64,000 bases of DNA from an uncultured Candidatus Melainabacteria bacterium (GCA_934700335.1 CAKUXM010000005.1:1-64000); one strand, 5' to 3'; positions 1 to 9,148 are shown, numbered from the stretch's first letter. The notes: generated from the letters alone by a model not told the origin. Numbers and translations are program-made.

Positions 1-60
1 GAAGGTAATTATTAATATCCTCGTTAAATTCAAAGAAAAGTGTAAAAAGTGTGTTAGTCT

Positions 61-84
61 GCCACCTACAAGGTGGCTTTTCCT
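61..84 (+). terminator. Rho-independent terminator of an upstream gene
   Basis: Perfect 7-bp stem (GCCACCT at 61-67, AGGTGGC at 71-77) with a 3-base loop and a T-rich tail. It would end a plus-strand transcript entering from outside the window. The 60 bases before it carry no gene I can recognise. Confidence 0.7.
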
Positions 85-104
85 TTTTTAGTGGTATTTT
101 ATAT

Positions 105-1370
105 TTAATGATTTTCTTTCAAAAAGTCAATTAATTCTTTTATTGAATAATTATCATTTATGATAAATAATCTTTTACCCGTAGCTTTTTCAACATCTTC
201 AACTGTGTTTCCGTCTAAAAAAGTATGCGTAAATGCCTTTAACATAATAGCTGAAATTATTGCATAATCAGCATCTTCGTCTTTTATTGTGTTAATCAAG
301 TCTTGAGAAGTTATCAATCCTGCAACGGTAATTGTATTTCCCCAATAAGTTGATTTTACTGGGGTAACCTTTGTTTCAAAGTTTTCTATTTTGTTTAAGA
401 CTTCTGATATTTCATCGAATGCTATTTTTGCAGCGTAAGATGTTGCAAAAATCACTTTCAATGGTTTTTTGATTTTTTTAGGTAATTTTAATTTATAGAA
501 ATTATCTAATAAATATCTCAATGAACCTACACCGTCGTCTAATTGTGAAAAGTTTCCATAATATTTAGTATCAGGAATAGGTTTGTTCGCCAAAATAAAG
601 AATTCATCTGAACAGCAAACTTTTTTATATTTTGAAGAAATTTCAATAGTTTTTTCTGCAACCTCTTTTGTTACTGGTTTTAGTTCTTTCGTTCTAAATT
701 GAGTCAAACCTACAGGAACGATTGCGACAGAAAGAATAATATCTTTAAATTTAGACAAGTCAGAAAGAGTTCTTTCCAATTCTGAGCCATCGTTGTATTC
801 TGGGCAAAGAACAATTTGGCAATGGATAGGAATTTGACATTTTTTTAGCCATTTCAAGTCATTCATAATATTTGCCGCATTTGGGTTTCTTAGCATTTTA
901 ACTCTTAATTCTGGATTTGTTGTTTGAACTGAAACATACAAAGGACCAAGCATAAGTTTTGAAATACGTTCTCTGTCTTCGTCTTTAAGGTTTGTCATTG
1001 TAATATAAGTACCTTGAAGATATGAAAGGCGATAATCGTCATCTTTTATGTATAATGTTTCTCTCAAACCTTTTGGTTGCTGGTCAACAAAGCAAAAAAT
1101 ACATTTGTTTAGGCAAGGCTTAATTTTATCAAATACGGCGCTTTCAAAGATTAACCCTAAATCTTCATCAAAATCTTTTTCTAATTCGATTTCTTCGTAT
1201 TCTCCATTTTGTTTTTTTATTAAAATAGTTAATTCTTCTGCTTTTGTGTAAAAGTTGTAATCAATAGAATCTTTTAATTCTATTCCGTCAATGCTAATAA
1301 GCTCATCTCCTTCAACGATTTCAAGCTCTTCAGCTATTGAGTTTTCTTTTATACCACTAATTTTTGCCAT
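105..1370 (-). CDS. DUF512 family radical SAM protein with N-terminal PDZ-like domain
   Basis: 421 residues. Residues 1-75 look like a PDZ domain (ISGIKENSIAEELEI, then GDELISIDG). A radical-SAM-type cysteine cluster follows at C86-x3-C90-x2-C93, and the C-terminal half fits DUF512. The family is known from cyanobacteria and clostridia as a predicted Fe-S/SAM enzyme; its substrate is not established as far as I know. The start codon lies inside the end of the upstream padR-like gene (14-bp overlap), so the two are probably co-transcribed and translationally coupled. No signal peptide or membrane segment is seen, so it should be cytosolic. Family assignment is confident; the reaction is unknown. 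Confidence 0.85.
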   Translation of the reverse strand: MAKISGIKENSIAEELEIVEGDELISIDGIELKDSIDYNFYTKAEELTILIKKQNGEYEEIELEKDFDEDLGLIFESAVFDKIKPCLNKCIFCFVDQQPKGLRETLYIKDDDYRLSYLQGTYITMTNLKDEDRERISKLMLGPLYVSVQTTNPELRVKMLRNPNAANIMNDLKWLKKCQIPIHCQIVLCPEYNDGSELERTLSDLSKFKDIILSVAIVPVGLTQFRTKELKPVTKEVAEKTIEISSKYKKVCCSDEFFILANKPIPDTKYYGNFSQLDDGVGSLRYLLDNFYKLKLPKKIKKPLKVIFATSYAAKIAFDEISEVLNKIENFETKVTPVKSTYWGNTITVAGLITSQDLINTIKDEDADYAIISAIMLKAFTHTFLDGNTVEDVEKATGKRLFIINDNYSIKELIDFLKENH

Positions 1371-1878
1371 TTTCTTTTTCCAAACTTTCGATAAATTCTA
1401 TAAAATTATCATATTGTTTAATAGTATTATCTAACACAACTTTACCATAGAACGTATTTGGAGTGTAGTCATCGTTTAAAATGTTTTCGGCTTGGAACTT
1501 GTGTTCCATTGCCATAGATTTTATGTTGAATAATAAGTCTGCAACTTCTTTTCTATCAAGAAATGAGGCACAAGAAATTTTTATGTTTGCATTTGCAAAA
1601 AATTGTACTGGATTTTTAGAAATTGGTATAAGAATTAGTTTTTTTAATTCTTCTCTACCAGCTTGTGTAATTGTGTAGTATCCATACTGTTTACCACCTT
1701 CAGAAAGTGATTTTCTTGATTCAATAAAGCCTCTTTCTTCTAGAATTTTAAGAGCAGGTTTTATAGAGCCAAAACTAGGGTTCATATAGGCTCTAAAATA
1801 ATCCTTGATATATTTTGAAATTTTGTACATTGTAAGTTCTCTTTTTGTTAGAACGAACAATATTAATAAATTTATCAT
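1357..1878 (-). CDS. PadR family transcriptional regulator
   Basis: 173 residues. The first ~85 residues form a PadR winged helix: leucine-rich helix 1, a recognition segment around FGSIKPALKILEERGFI, and the wing GGKQYGYYTITQAGREEL. The C-terminal half is helical, as in the PadR dimerisation domain. PadR proteins are usually ligand-responsive repressors that often control their own operon. Here the only co-directional partner is the overlapping DUF512 radical SAM gene, so that gene and padR itself are the likely targets (inference). Divergent uppS begins 58 bases upstream, so the shared intergenic region could hold the operator. Confidence 0.85.
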   Translation of the reverse strand: MINLLILFVLTKRELTMYKISKYIKDYFRAYMNPSFGSIKPALKILEERGFIESRKSLSEGGKQYGYYTITQAGREELKKLILIPISKNPVQFFANANIKISCASFLDRKEVADLLFNIKSMAMEHKFQAENILNDDYTPNTFYGKVVLDNTIKQYDNFIEFIESLEKENGKN

Positions 1879-1936
1879 TCTTTAAATTTATCACAAAATA
1901 CTTTATATGTGTACAAATTATGATTTTTAATATAAA

Positions 1937-2671
1937 ATGTTTGCTATGGAAATGATTGAAAAAGAAAAGATTAAAGAAATAGTAAAAGTAAATGAATTAA
2001 AACATTTGGCTGTAATTATGGACGGCAACAGACGTTGGGCTAAAGAAAGAAATTTACCATCTGCGTTTGGTCATAAAAAAGGTGTTACAGCTTTAAAAAA
2101 TACTGTTCGAAATTGCGACAAGTACGGTATTGAATACTTGACTGTATATGCGTTTTCTACAGAAAACTGGAATAGAAAAAAAGAAGAAGTCGATTTTTTA
2201 ATGGGTTTAATCAAATCAACTTTGGATAATGAAATTTCTGAATTATATGACGAAAACGTGGTAATTAGTTTTTTAGGTGATACTACAAAATTAAGTACAA
2301 TGTTAAGAGAAACATTAAAAAATGCAGAAGAAAAAACTAAAAATAATACTGGCGTAAAATTAAACATTGCTTTAAATTATGGTTCACGTGATGAAATTGT
2401 TCATGCAGTTAAAAATATTGTCAAATCAGGTTATAAAGAAGACGAAATCACAGAAGAATTAATTTCAAAAGAACTTTACACAAAATCAATGCCTGACCCT
2501 GATTTACTTGTTAGAACAGGTGGTGAAATGAGAATTTCAAATTATCTTTTATGGCAAATTGCATATTCTGAATTTTACGTTACAGATAAATTCTGGCCAG
2601 AATTTGATGAAGATGAATTAATTAAGGCTATTTTAGAATTTAATAAACGAAACAGAAGATTTGGAGTGTAG
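1937..2671 (+). CDS. uppS: Isoprenyl transferase (undecaprenyl diphosphate synthase)
   Basis: 244 residues, normal for cis-prenyltransferases. It makes undecaprenyl diphosphate, the lipid carrier for peptidoglycan and O-antigen, by adding isopentenyl units to farnesyl diphosphate. Residues 21-34 carry the catalytic loop HLAVIMDGNRRW with Asp29. The C-terminal signature DPDLLVRTGGEMRISNYLLW and the following aromatic YSEFY segment are complete. The start is uncertain: ATGs occur at 1937, 1946 and 1952, no clear Shine-Dalgarno precedes any of them, and a TATAAA box (1931-1936) abuts the first, so the mRNA may be nearly leaderless. rdgB starts one base after its stop. Confidence 0.93.
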   Translation: MFAMEMIEKEKIKEIVKVNELKHLAVIMDGNRRWAKERNLPSAFGHKKGVTALKNTVRNCDKYGIEYLTVYAFSTENWNRKKEEVDFLMGLIKSTLDNEISELYDENVVISFLGDTTKLSTMLRETLKNAEEKTKNNTGVKLNIALNYGSRDEIVHAVKNIVKSGYKEDEITEELISKELYTKSMPDPDLLVRTGGEMRISNYLLWQIAYSEFYVTDKFWPEFDEDELIKAILEFNKRNRRFGV

Positions 2672-2672
2672 A

Positions 2673-3245
2673 ATGGAAATCGTTTTAGCAACAAACAACC
2701 TGCATAAATTACAAGAGGTTCAAAAGATATGTGAAGGTCTAGATGTAACCTTTATCTTGCCTCCGCAAGAATTCAATCCAGAAGAAACAGGAAGTACATT
2801 TTTTGAAAACTCTTATATAAAAGCAAAAGCTGCAAACGATTTGACTCATAAAATAACACTTGCTGATGATTCTGGTCTTTGTGTTGATGCACTTGATGGT
2901 GCACCTGGTTTGTATTCAAGCAGATTTGCAGGAACTCAACAAGAAAAAATTGATAAATTACTTGATTGTATGAAGGATAAAACTGACAGAAAAGCAAAAT
3001 TCTGTTGTGCAATGACATTATTAAACGAAAACGGCGATATTATTTTTAAAGCATTAGGTGAATGCCATGGTGAAATTGTTAAAGAACAAAAAGGTGTGAA
3101 TGGTTTTGGTTATGACCCAATATTTTTACCAAAAAATCACGATTTAACTATTGCTGAACTTTCAGAAGACGAAAAAAACAAAATTTCGCACAGAGGAAAC
3201 GCTTTAAATCAAGTAATTTCTTTTTTAAGAAATATTGATAAATAG
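2673..3245 (+). CDS. rdgB: XTP/dITP pyrophosphatase (RdgB/HAM1 family)
   Basis: 190 residues from the chosen ATG. It hydrolyses non-canonical purine triphosphates (XTP, ITP, dITP) to monophosphates and cleans the nucleotide pool. Family motifs are present: the N-terminal LATNNLHKLQEV, the central DDSGLCVDALDGAPG with SSRFAG, GFGYDPIFLP, and the C-terminal SHRGNAL. An in-frame TTG at 2661 is possible, but the ATG at 2673 has GGAG at 2663-2666 with proper spacing and starts exactly at the conserved N-terminus. The gene begins one base after the uppS stop, so the pair is an operon. Confidence 0.93.
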   Translation: MEIVLATNNLHKLQEVQKICEGLDVTFILPPQEFNPEETGSTFFENSYIKAKAANDLTHKITLADDSGLCVDALDGAPGLYSSRFAGTQQEKIDKLLDCMKDKTDRKAKFCCAMTLLNENGDIIFKALGECHGEIVKEQKGVNGFGYDPIFLPKNHDLTIAELSEDEKNKISHRGNALNQVISFLRNIDK

Positions 3246-3304
3246 TGATTTTGCGCTTGATTTTAAATTTTGTCTATATGATAATTAAAGCATGCATGAT
3301 TATT

Positions 3305-3320
3305 TGTGATATTAATCACA
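3305..3320. promoter_or_regulatory. Palindromic operator candidate (Rex-like or Crp/Fnr-like) upstream of the hydrogenase operon
   Basis: TGTGA (3305-3309), six A/T bases, then TCACA (3316-3320) make a perfect dyad 46 bases before the first hydrogenase start codon. The arms equal the Crp core. Read as an 18-mer from 3304, it also matches the Rex site consensus (TTGTGAAATATTTCACAA) at 13 of 18 positions by hand count. Rex senses NADH/NAD+ and controls hydrogenases in many anaerobes. A TGCATGAT direct repeat at 3293-3300 and 3332-3339 flanks it. Confidence 0.55.
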
Positions 3321-3366
3321 GTTTAGATTTCTGCATGATTTTATTAGAAGAATGAAGGAGATTAAA

Positions 3367-3861
3367 ATGACTGAAAGTCAAACAAAAGTCGATTATTCTA
3401 AATTAGACGAAATCATTACAGAGTGTGGTGGTCAAAAATCTAATTTAATTGCGATTTTGCAAAAAGTACAGGAAGTTTACCGATACTTGCCTGAAGATGC
3501 TATGATTTATATCGGTACAAAGATTGAAGGATTATCACCTGCAACAGTATTTGGAGTAGCAACTTTTTACGCACAATTTTCATTAGATCCAAAAGGTAAA
3601 TATGAAATAAAATGTTGCGATGGTACAGCATGTCATGTTAGAGGTTCAATGCCTGTATTAAACGCAATAAAAGCAAGACTAGATTTAAAAGATGGTAAAT
3701 TTACAACTGATGACGGTTTATTTTCAGTTGAAACAGTTAGTTGTTTAGGTGCTTGCGGTTTAGCTCCGGTTGTTGTTGTTAATGGAAAAGTTTATCCTCA
3801 AATGACATCTGATGCTATTAAAGTTGTTATCGATACAATTTATCAGGAGGAAAAAGCATAA
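3367..3861 (+). CDS. hydC: [FeFe] hydrogenase gamma subunit HydC (NuoE-like, [2Fe-2S])
   Basis: 164 residues. This thioredoxin-like NuoE-family subunit carries one [2Fe-2S] cluster with ligands C84-x4-C89 and C126-x3-C130. It transfers electrons within a multimeric NADH-linked hydrogenase. An ATG at 3352 is in frame, but GAAGGAG at 3354-3360 lies six bases before the ATG at 3367, which I take as the real start. The next gene begins inside its stop codon (ATAATG). The order NuoE-like, NuoF-like, HydA is that of electron-bifurcating hydrogenases (HydABC type) rather than of respiratory complex I. Confidence 0.9.
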   Translation: MTESQTKVDYSKLDEIITECGGQKSNLIAILQKVQEVYRYLPEDAMIYIGTKIEGLSPATVFGVATFYAQFSLDPKGKYEIKCCDGTACHVRGSMPVLNAIKARLDLKDGKFTTDDGLFSVETVSCLGACGLAPVVVVNGKVYPQMTSDAIKVVIDTIYQEEKA

Positions 3862-5714
3862 TGGAATTAAATATAGATATTAAAAAAGAGCAAGAAATAG
3901 CTCATTCACATATAAAAGAACAAGGTTTCAGAGTATTAGTTTGTGGCGGAACAGGTTGCGTTGCAAATGGTTCTGAAAAAGTTATGGAAAGATTTAGAGA
4001 ATTAGGAGCAAATGTTGGCACAATATCAAATTATGATAAAATGACTGTTATCCCAACAGGTTGTCATGGTTTTTGCGAACAAGGTGTTTTAGTAATTTTA
4101 CCAGACCAACACACAGTGTATGTAAAAGTTAAAGTTGATGATGTTGAAGAAATTTTTAACTCTCACATTGTAGGTGGCAAACCTGTTGAAAGACTTTTAT
4201 ATGTTGATCCTCAAACAAAAGAACACGTACAAAAAAGCGAAAACATAAATTTTTATGCAAAACAAACACGTACAGCATTAGCAAATTGCGGTCATATTAA
4301 TGCAGAATCAATAGAAGAAGCTATTGCCGTTAGAGGATACGAAGCTTTAGCAAATATATTAAAACAAAATGACCCAGATGCAGTAATTAATGAAATAACA
4401 GAATCTGGATTAAGAGGTCGTGGAGGCGGAGGTTTTCCTACAGGCATGAAATGGAAATTTACAGCTGCTAATAAAGGTGGAAAATCATATGTAGTTTGCA
4501 ATGGCGATGAAGGTGATCCAGGCGCATTTATGGATAGATCAGTTATGGAAGGAGACCCTCACAAATTATTAGAAGGAATGGCAATTGCAGCCTTTGCAAT
4601 TGGAGCAGATGAAGGTTATATTTACGTTCGTGCAGAATACCCTCTTGCAATACAAAGATTGAAAAAAGCTATCAAAGATGCCGAAGAAAAGAACTTTTTA
4701 GGTAAAAACATTATGGGAACAAATTTCTCATTCGATTTACATATTAAAGAAGGTGCTGGCGCATTTGTTTGCGGAGAGGAAACAGCATTAATAGCATCAA
4801 TAGAAGGCGAACGTGGTATGCCAAGACCAAAGCCACCATTTCCAGCAAATCAAGGCTTATTTGGTAGACCAACATTGATTAATAACGTAGAAACTTTAGC
4901 TAATGTTCCAGTTATTATGCTAAAAGGAGCTAAATGGTTCTCATCAATGGGTACAGAAAAATCTAAGGGTACTAAAACATTTGCTTTAACTGGCGAAGTA
5001 AATAACACAGGTTTAATTGAAGTACCAATGGGAACAACCTTAAGAGAAATCGTATTTGATATCGGCGGTGGAATAAGAAATGGTAAAAAATTCAAAGCTG
5101 TTCAAATTGGTGGTCCATCAGGAGGTTGTTTAACAGAAGAACATTTAGATTTACCAATGGATTATGATAGCTTAATTAAAGCAGGTGCAATGGTAGGTTC
5201 AGGCGGACTAGTTGTAATGAACGAAGACACATGTATAGTTGAAGTTGCTCGTTTCTTCATGAACTTTACTCAAAATGAATCTTGCGGTAAATGTGTACCA
5301 TGCCGTGAAGGTACAAAAAACATGTTGAAAATATTAGAAAAAATTGTACATGGTGAAGGTACAATGGAAGATTTAGATAAATTGGAAGAACTTGCTATCG
5401 CAGTAAAAGATGGTTCTTTATGCGGATTAGGTAAAACAGCTCCAAACCCTGTATTATCAACATTAAAATACTTTAGAGATGAATATATTGCTCACATTAA
5501 GGATAAAAAATGTCCAGCAGGTGTATGTACAGCACTAAAAACAATAAAAATTGATGAAGATTTATGTAAAGGTTGTACAAAATGCGCAAGAACATGTCCA
5601 GTAGGAGCAATTGAAGGAACTGTTAAACAACCACATCACATTGATCAAGAAAAATGTATTAAATGTGAAGCTTGTTTATCAAATTGTCCATTCAAAGCTA
5701 TTATTAAAGAATAG
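3861..5714 (+). CDS. hydB: [FeFe] hydrogenase beta subunit HydB (NuoF-like, FMN, Fe-S)
   Basis: 617 residues. Domains in order: an N-terminal thioredoxin-like [2Fe-2S] domain (~25-110), an NADH- and FMN-binding NuoF core (~170-380; GLRGRGGGGFPTGMKW and the GDEGDPGAF motif are visible), an SLBB segment, the [4Fe-4S] site ESCGKCVPCREGT (~473-485), and two C-terminal ferredoxin-type [4Fe-4S] clusters (C-x2-C-x2-C-x3-CP near 568-581 and 599-610). The added N- and C-terminal Fe-S domains separate HydB of bifurcating hydrogenases from plain NuoF. It should oxidise or reduce NADH and be where flavin-based bifurcation occurs. Shine-Dalgarno CAGGAGG lies at 3844-3850. Confidence 0.92.
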   Translation: MELNIDIKKEQEIAHSHIKEQGFRVLVCGGTGCVANGSEKVMERFRELGANVGTISNYDKMTVIPTGCHGFCEQGVLVILPDQHTVYVKVKVDDVEEIFNSHIVGGKPVERLLYVDPQTKEHVQKSENINFYAKQTRTALANCGHINAESIEEAIAVRGYEALANILKQNDPDAVINEITESGLRGRGGGGFPTGMKWKFTAANKGGKSYVVCNGDEGDPGAFMDRSVMEGDPHKLLEGMAIAAFAIGADEGYIYVRAEYPLAIQRLKKAIKDAEEKNFLGKNIMGTNFSFDLHIKEGAGAFVCGEETALIASIEGERGMPRPKPPFPANQGLFGRPTLINNVETLANVPVIMLKGAKWFSSMGTEKSKGTKTFALTGEVNNTGLIEVPMGTTLREIVFDIGGGIRNGKKFKAVQIGGPSGGCLTEEHLDLPMDYDSLIKAGAMVGSGGLVVMNEDTCIVEVARFFMNFTQNESCGKCVPCREGTKNMLKILEKIVHGEGTMEDLDKLEELAIAVKDGSLCGLGKTAPNPVLSTLKYFRDEYIAHIKDKKCPAGVCTALKTIKIDEDLCKGCTKCARTCPVGAIEGTVKQPHHIDQEKCIKCEACLSNCPFKAIIKE

Positions 5715-5784
5715 CTTTAACATGTGAAGGAGTAATCCCTAGCATAAAAAGTAGTTAACTAGATAATAAAAAGGAATAAATAAA

Positions 5785-7563
5785 ATGTCAGAAGATAAAA
5801 AAACATTATTTATAGAAGGTAAAGAGGTAGAATTTACCGATGAACCTAATCTTTTGGAAGTTATCAGAAAAGCAGGTATGAATGTACCGACATTCTGTAA
5901 TCGTCCAGAATTAACACAATTTGGTGCTTGCCGTATGTGTGTTGTTGAAGTTGAATATCCAAACGGAAGAATTATGGTAAATTCATCATGTACAATGCCA
6001 CCAGAAGCTAATATTAAAGTAAAACTTAATTCAGAAAGAGTTAGAAGAATAAGAAAAACAGTTCTTGAATTATTGCTAGCAAATCATGATAGAGAATGTA
6101 CAACATGCGAAAAATCAGGTAACTGTGATTTACAAAAATACGCAGAAGAATATGGTATTAGAAATATAAAATATCCTTCAAAGAAAAAAGAAGAAATGTT
6201 AGAAGTTGATGATTCAAACCCATCAATTGTAAGAGATCCAAATAAATGTATTCTATGTGGAGCTTGCGTTAGAGCCTGTAAAGAATTCCAAGGACATGCA
6301 GTTTTAGGATTTGCAAATCGTGGTTCAAAAACAGTTGTACAGCCAATGAATGGAAGAAAATTGGCAGATGTTGATTGTGTATATTGTGGTCAATGTCAAA
6401 CAGTTTGTCCAACTGGAGCTTTAACAATAAAATCAGATGTTGAAAAAGTGTGGGATTTAATCCACAATAATGAAAAGAAAGTAGTTGTTCAAATTGCACC
6501 AGCAGTTCGTGTTGCATTAGGAGAAATGTTCGGACTAAAAGCTGGAGAAAACGTGATTGGCAAAATTTATGCAGCGTTAAGAAAAATAGGATTTGACTTA
6601 ATTTTTGATACAAACTTTTCAGCTGATTTAACAATAATGGAAGAAGCTACAGAATTTGTAGGCAGATTAACAAAGGGTGAAAACCTACCATTATTCACTT
6701 CTTGCTGTCCGGCATGGGTTAGATATATGGAAACTCAACACCCTGATATGTTAAATCATTTATCAACATGTAAATCTCCACAAGGAATGTTATCACCAGT
6801 AGTGAAGGAACTTTTACCAAAATATCACGAAGGCTTCACAAAAGAAAACATAGCTGTTGTATCAATTATGCCTTGTACAGCAAAGAAATATGAACGCACT
6901 CGTGAACAATTAATGCGAGACGGAAAGGCTGAAACTGATGTTGTTTTAACAACGCAAGAATTTGCAAGAATGATTAAATCAGCAGGTATAGACTTTGCGT
7001 CATTAGAAGAAGAAAAAGCTGATTCTCCATTTGGTGAATACACAGGCGCAGCTACTATCTTTGGTGCATCTGGTGGTGTAGCTGAAGCAGCTGCAAGAAC
7101 TGCTTATTATTTAGTAACAGGTGAAAACATAACAAATGATGATATAAAAGAAATGCGCGGTGTTGATAAAAATACTCGTTCAAAAACAGTTGAACTTGAT
7201 ATAAAAGGAACACATGTAGTTGTAAGAGTTGTTTCAACATTAAAAGAAGCAGAAAAAGCAATTCAAGAAATTAAAAATGGAACAGCAAATTTCCAATTAT
7301 TAGAAGTTATGGCTTGTCCAGGAGGTTGTGTAAACGGTGGCGGTCAACCTAGAAGTAGCGAAAGCGCACAAACAAAAGTTGAACGTGCCGAAGGTCTATA
7401 CGAAGAAGATGCTAATCTTAAATTAAGACACTCACATGAAAACCCAGATATCATCAGAATTTATAAAGATGATTTGGAAAAACCAAATTCTCATTTAGCT
7501 CACGAGTTGTTACATACAACTTATGCAGATAAGAGAACAGGTTCTTATAAAGATATAAACTAA
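5785..7563 (+). CDS. hydA: [FeFe] hydrogenase catalytic subunit HydA
   Basis: 592 residues. N-terminal [2Fe-2S] domain (C38, C49, C52, C69), a His-Cys3 [4Fe-4S] site (H101, C105, C108, C114), two ferredoxin clusters (C155/158/161/165 and C198/201/204/208), then the H-cluster domain. The three H-cluster signatures are intact: TSCCPAW (C307, C308), MPCTAKKYE (C364) and MACPGGCVNGGGQP (C511, C515). C307 matches the proton-transfer cysteine. The C-terminal small-subunit segment ends in LAHELLHTTY. With hydC and hydB it should evolve H2 from NADH plus reduced ferredoxin. It lacks the extra C-terminal [2Fe-2S] domain known in Thermotoga HydA. The maturases HydEFG are not in the window. Confidence 0.95.
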   Translation: MSEDKKTLFIEGKEVEFTDEPNLLEVIRKAGMNVPTFCNRPELTQFGACRMCVVEVEYPNGRIMVNSSCTMPPEANIKVKLNSERVRRIRKTVLELLLANHDRECTTCEKSGNCDLQKYAEEYGIRNIKYPSKKKEEMLEVDDSNPSIVRDPNKCILCGACVRACKEFQGHAVLGFANRGSKTVVQPMNGRKLADVDCVYCGQCQTVCPTGALTIKSDVEKVWDLIHNNEKKVVVQIAPAVRVALGEMFGLKAGENVIGKIYAALRKIGFDLIFDTNFSADLTIMEEATEFVGRLTKGENLPLFTSCCPAWVRYMETQHPDMLNHLSTCKSPQGMLSPVVKELLPKYHEGFTKENIAVVSIMPCTAKKYERTREQLMRDGKAETDVVLTTQEFARMIKSAGIDFASLEEEKADSPFGEYTGAATIFGASGGVAEAAARTAYYLVTGENITNDDIKEMRGVDKNTRSKTVELDIKGTHVVVRVVSTLKEAEKAIQEIKNGTANFQLLEVMACPGGCVNGGGQPRSSESAQTKVERAEGLYEEDANLKLRHSHENPDIIRIYKDDLEKPNSHLAHELLHTTYADKRTGSYKDIN

Positions 7564-7573
7564 TTAATGTTAA

Positions 7574-7613
7574 AATAGAGGCAAGTTGATGAAATCAACT
7601 TGCCTCTATTTTA
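7574..7613 (+). terminator. Rho-independent terminator of the hydrogenase operon
   Basis: Perfect 17-bp stem (7574-7590 with 7594-7610) around a 3-base GAA loop, 11 bases after the hydA stop, followed by TTTTA. It is the strongest hairpin in the region. Confidence 0.9.
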
Positions 7614-7619
7614 TATGAT

Positions 7620-7652
7620 AAAAAAGAGTAGTTTTTATCTACTCTTTTTTTT
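7620..7652 (-). terminator. Terminator after the GltD/NfnB-like gene
   Basis: A 12-bp stem (7620-7631 with 7639-7650), with long A and T runs on either side, can work in both directions. It lies 15 bases beyond the end of the minus-strand flavoprotein gene and backs up the hydrogenase terminator. Confidence 0.8.
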
Positions 7653-7666
7653 TATGTTTAAAATAA

Positions 7667-9031
7667 TTATTTCAACATTTCGTTAATAGCTTTAGCTGCT
7701 CTTTTACCAGCGCCCATAGCGTTGATAGCTGTAGATGGACCTGTTGGTGCAACGTCGCCACCAGCAAAGATATCATCAATACTTGTTTCACCTGTTTCAG
7801 CATTAATGATAATATAACCTTTTTTATCACAATCAAGTGCTAAATCATCTTGTGCTGCAGAACGTTGGATAATTGGGTTTGGACCAGTACCTAAAGCTAC
7901 AATAACTGTATCAATATCCATAACTTCGTGTTTACCAGTTGGAACAGGTTTTCTTCTGCCAGAATCATCAGGTTCGCCAAGTTCCATGATTTCAAGGTCT
8001 AAACCTTTTACGTATCCTTCTTCACCTAAGATTTCTGCTGGTGAGCGAAGTAAGTTAAATACGATACCTTCTTCTTTTGCGTGTCTGATTTCTTCAAGTC
8101 TTGCAGGAAGTTCAGCTTCTGTTCTTCTGTAAACGATAGTTACTTCATCAAAGCCAACTCTTTTTGCTGTTCTTGCTGCGTCCATTGCAACGTTACCACC
8201 ACCTACGATAGCAGCTTTTTTGCCAATTCTTAATGGTGTTGGAGTGTTTTCATCGTTAGCGTGCATTAAGTTTACACGTGTTAAAAATTCGTTTGCGGAA
8301 TATACTCCGTTTAAGTTTTCACCTTTTATATTTAACATTTTTGGAAGACCTGCACCTGAGCAAATGAAGATTGCATCAAATCCGTCTTCTTTAAGTTGTT
8401 TAATAGTGATAGATTTACCAACGATAACGTTTTTCTTGAATTCAACGTTCATTTTCTTTAACGATTCAATTTCTCTATCCAAAACGGTTCTTGGTAGTCT
8501 GAAAGGGGGAATACCATATCTTAATACTCCGCCTAATTTGTGAAGAGCTTCAAATACAACAACTTTATGACCTGCTTTTCTAAGGTCAGCAGCAGCAGTG
8601 ATACCTGCACAACCAGAACCAACGATTGCAACTTTTTTACCAGTTTCTTTAATTTCTACTTCTTTAGCTTTGGTATTGTCGCCAACGTATCTTTCTAACG
8701 CACCGATTGCAACAGCTTTTCCTTTAATACCTAAAACGCAATTGCCTTCGCATTGTTTTTCTTGTGGGCAAACTCTACCGCATACTGACGGAAGCATGCT
8801 TGATTGTCTAATTACTTCACCAGCGCCATCTAAATTACCTTCTTTTAATTCGTGAATGAATGCCGGAATGTTAATATTTACAGGACAACCTTGTACGCAT
8901 CTAGGGTTTTTACAGTTTAAACATCTTGATGCTTCGTTTTTAGCTTGTTCTGCTGTAAAGTTGTGTTGCACTTCTTCAAAATTCTTGTTACGAATATTGC
9001 TGGCAACTTCTTCTGGTCTTTGTCTTTCCAT
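7667..9031 (-). CDS. NADPH-dependent oxidoreductase, glutamate synthase small subunit / NfnB family
   Basis: 454 residues. An N-terminal Fe-S domain (CLNCKNPRCVQGCP, then CGRVCPQEKQCEGNC) is followed by two Rossmann folds (VAIVGSGCAGITAAADL for FAD; AAIVGGGNVAMDAARTA for NAD(P)H) and the closing AGGDV motif. The family covers the GltD small subunit, NfnB of NADH-dependent ferredoxin:NADP oxidoreductase, and SudA. No gltB or nfnA lies beside it, so the exact role cannot be fixed. Its convergent position next to the hydrogenase fits electron balancing between ferredoxin, NADH and NADPH (inference). The ATG at 9031 is preceded by AGAGGT. Confidence 0.85.
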   Translation of the reverse strand: MERQRPEEVASNIRNKNFEEVQHNFTAEQAKNEASRCLNCKNPRCVQGCPVNINIPAFIHELKEGNLDGAGEVIRQSSMLPSVCGRVCPQEKQCEGNCVLGIKGKAVAIGALERYVGDNTKAKEVEIKETGKKVAIVGSGCAGITAAADLRKAGHKVVVFEALHKLGGVLRYGIPPFRLPRTVLDREIESLKKMNVEFKKNVIVGKSITIKQLKEDGFDAIFICSGAGLPKMLNIKGENLNGVYSANEFLTRVNLMHANDENTPTPLRIGKKAAIVGGGNVAMDAARTAKRVGFDEVTIVYRRTEAELPARLEEIRHAKEEGIVFNLLRSPAEILGEEGYVKGLDLEIMELGEPDDSGRRKPVPTGKHEVMDIDTVIVALGTGPNPIIQRSAAQDDLALDCDKKGYIIINAETGETSIDDIFAGGDVAPTGPSTAINAMGAGKRAAKAINEMLK

Positions 9032-9148
9032 TAATTTATACCTCTTTTTTATAATTTTCTTTTATATGAATATTTTACCACTTCAAGGATAAATAGGGGC
9101 TTAATACATCTAAACTATACAAAATTTAGCAAAACTATTTTATTCAAT

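Noticed and set aside
8220..9092. Three plus-strand open frames (8220-8543, 8598-8855, 8856-9092) opposite the GltD/NfnB-like gene
   Set aside because: They lie antisense to a clearly conserved gene, lack ribosome sites and family motifs; shadows of codon bias.
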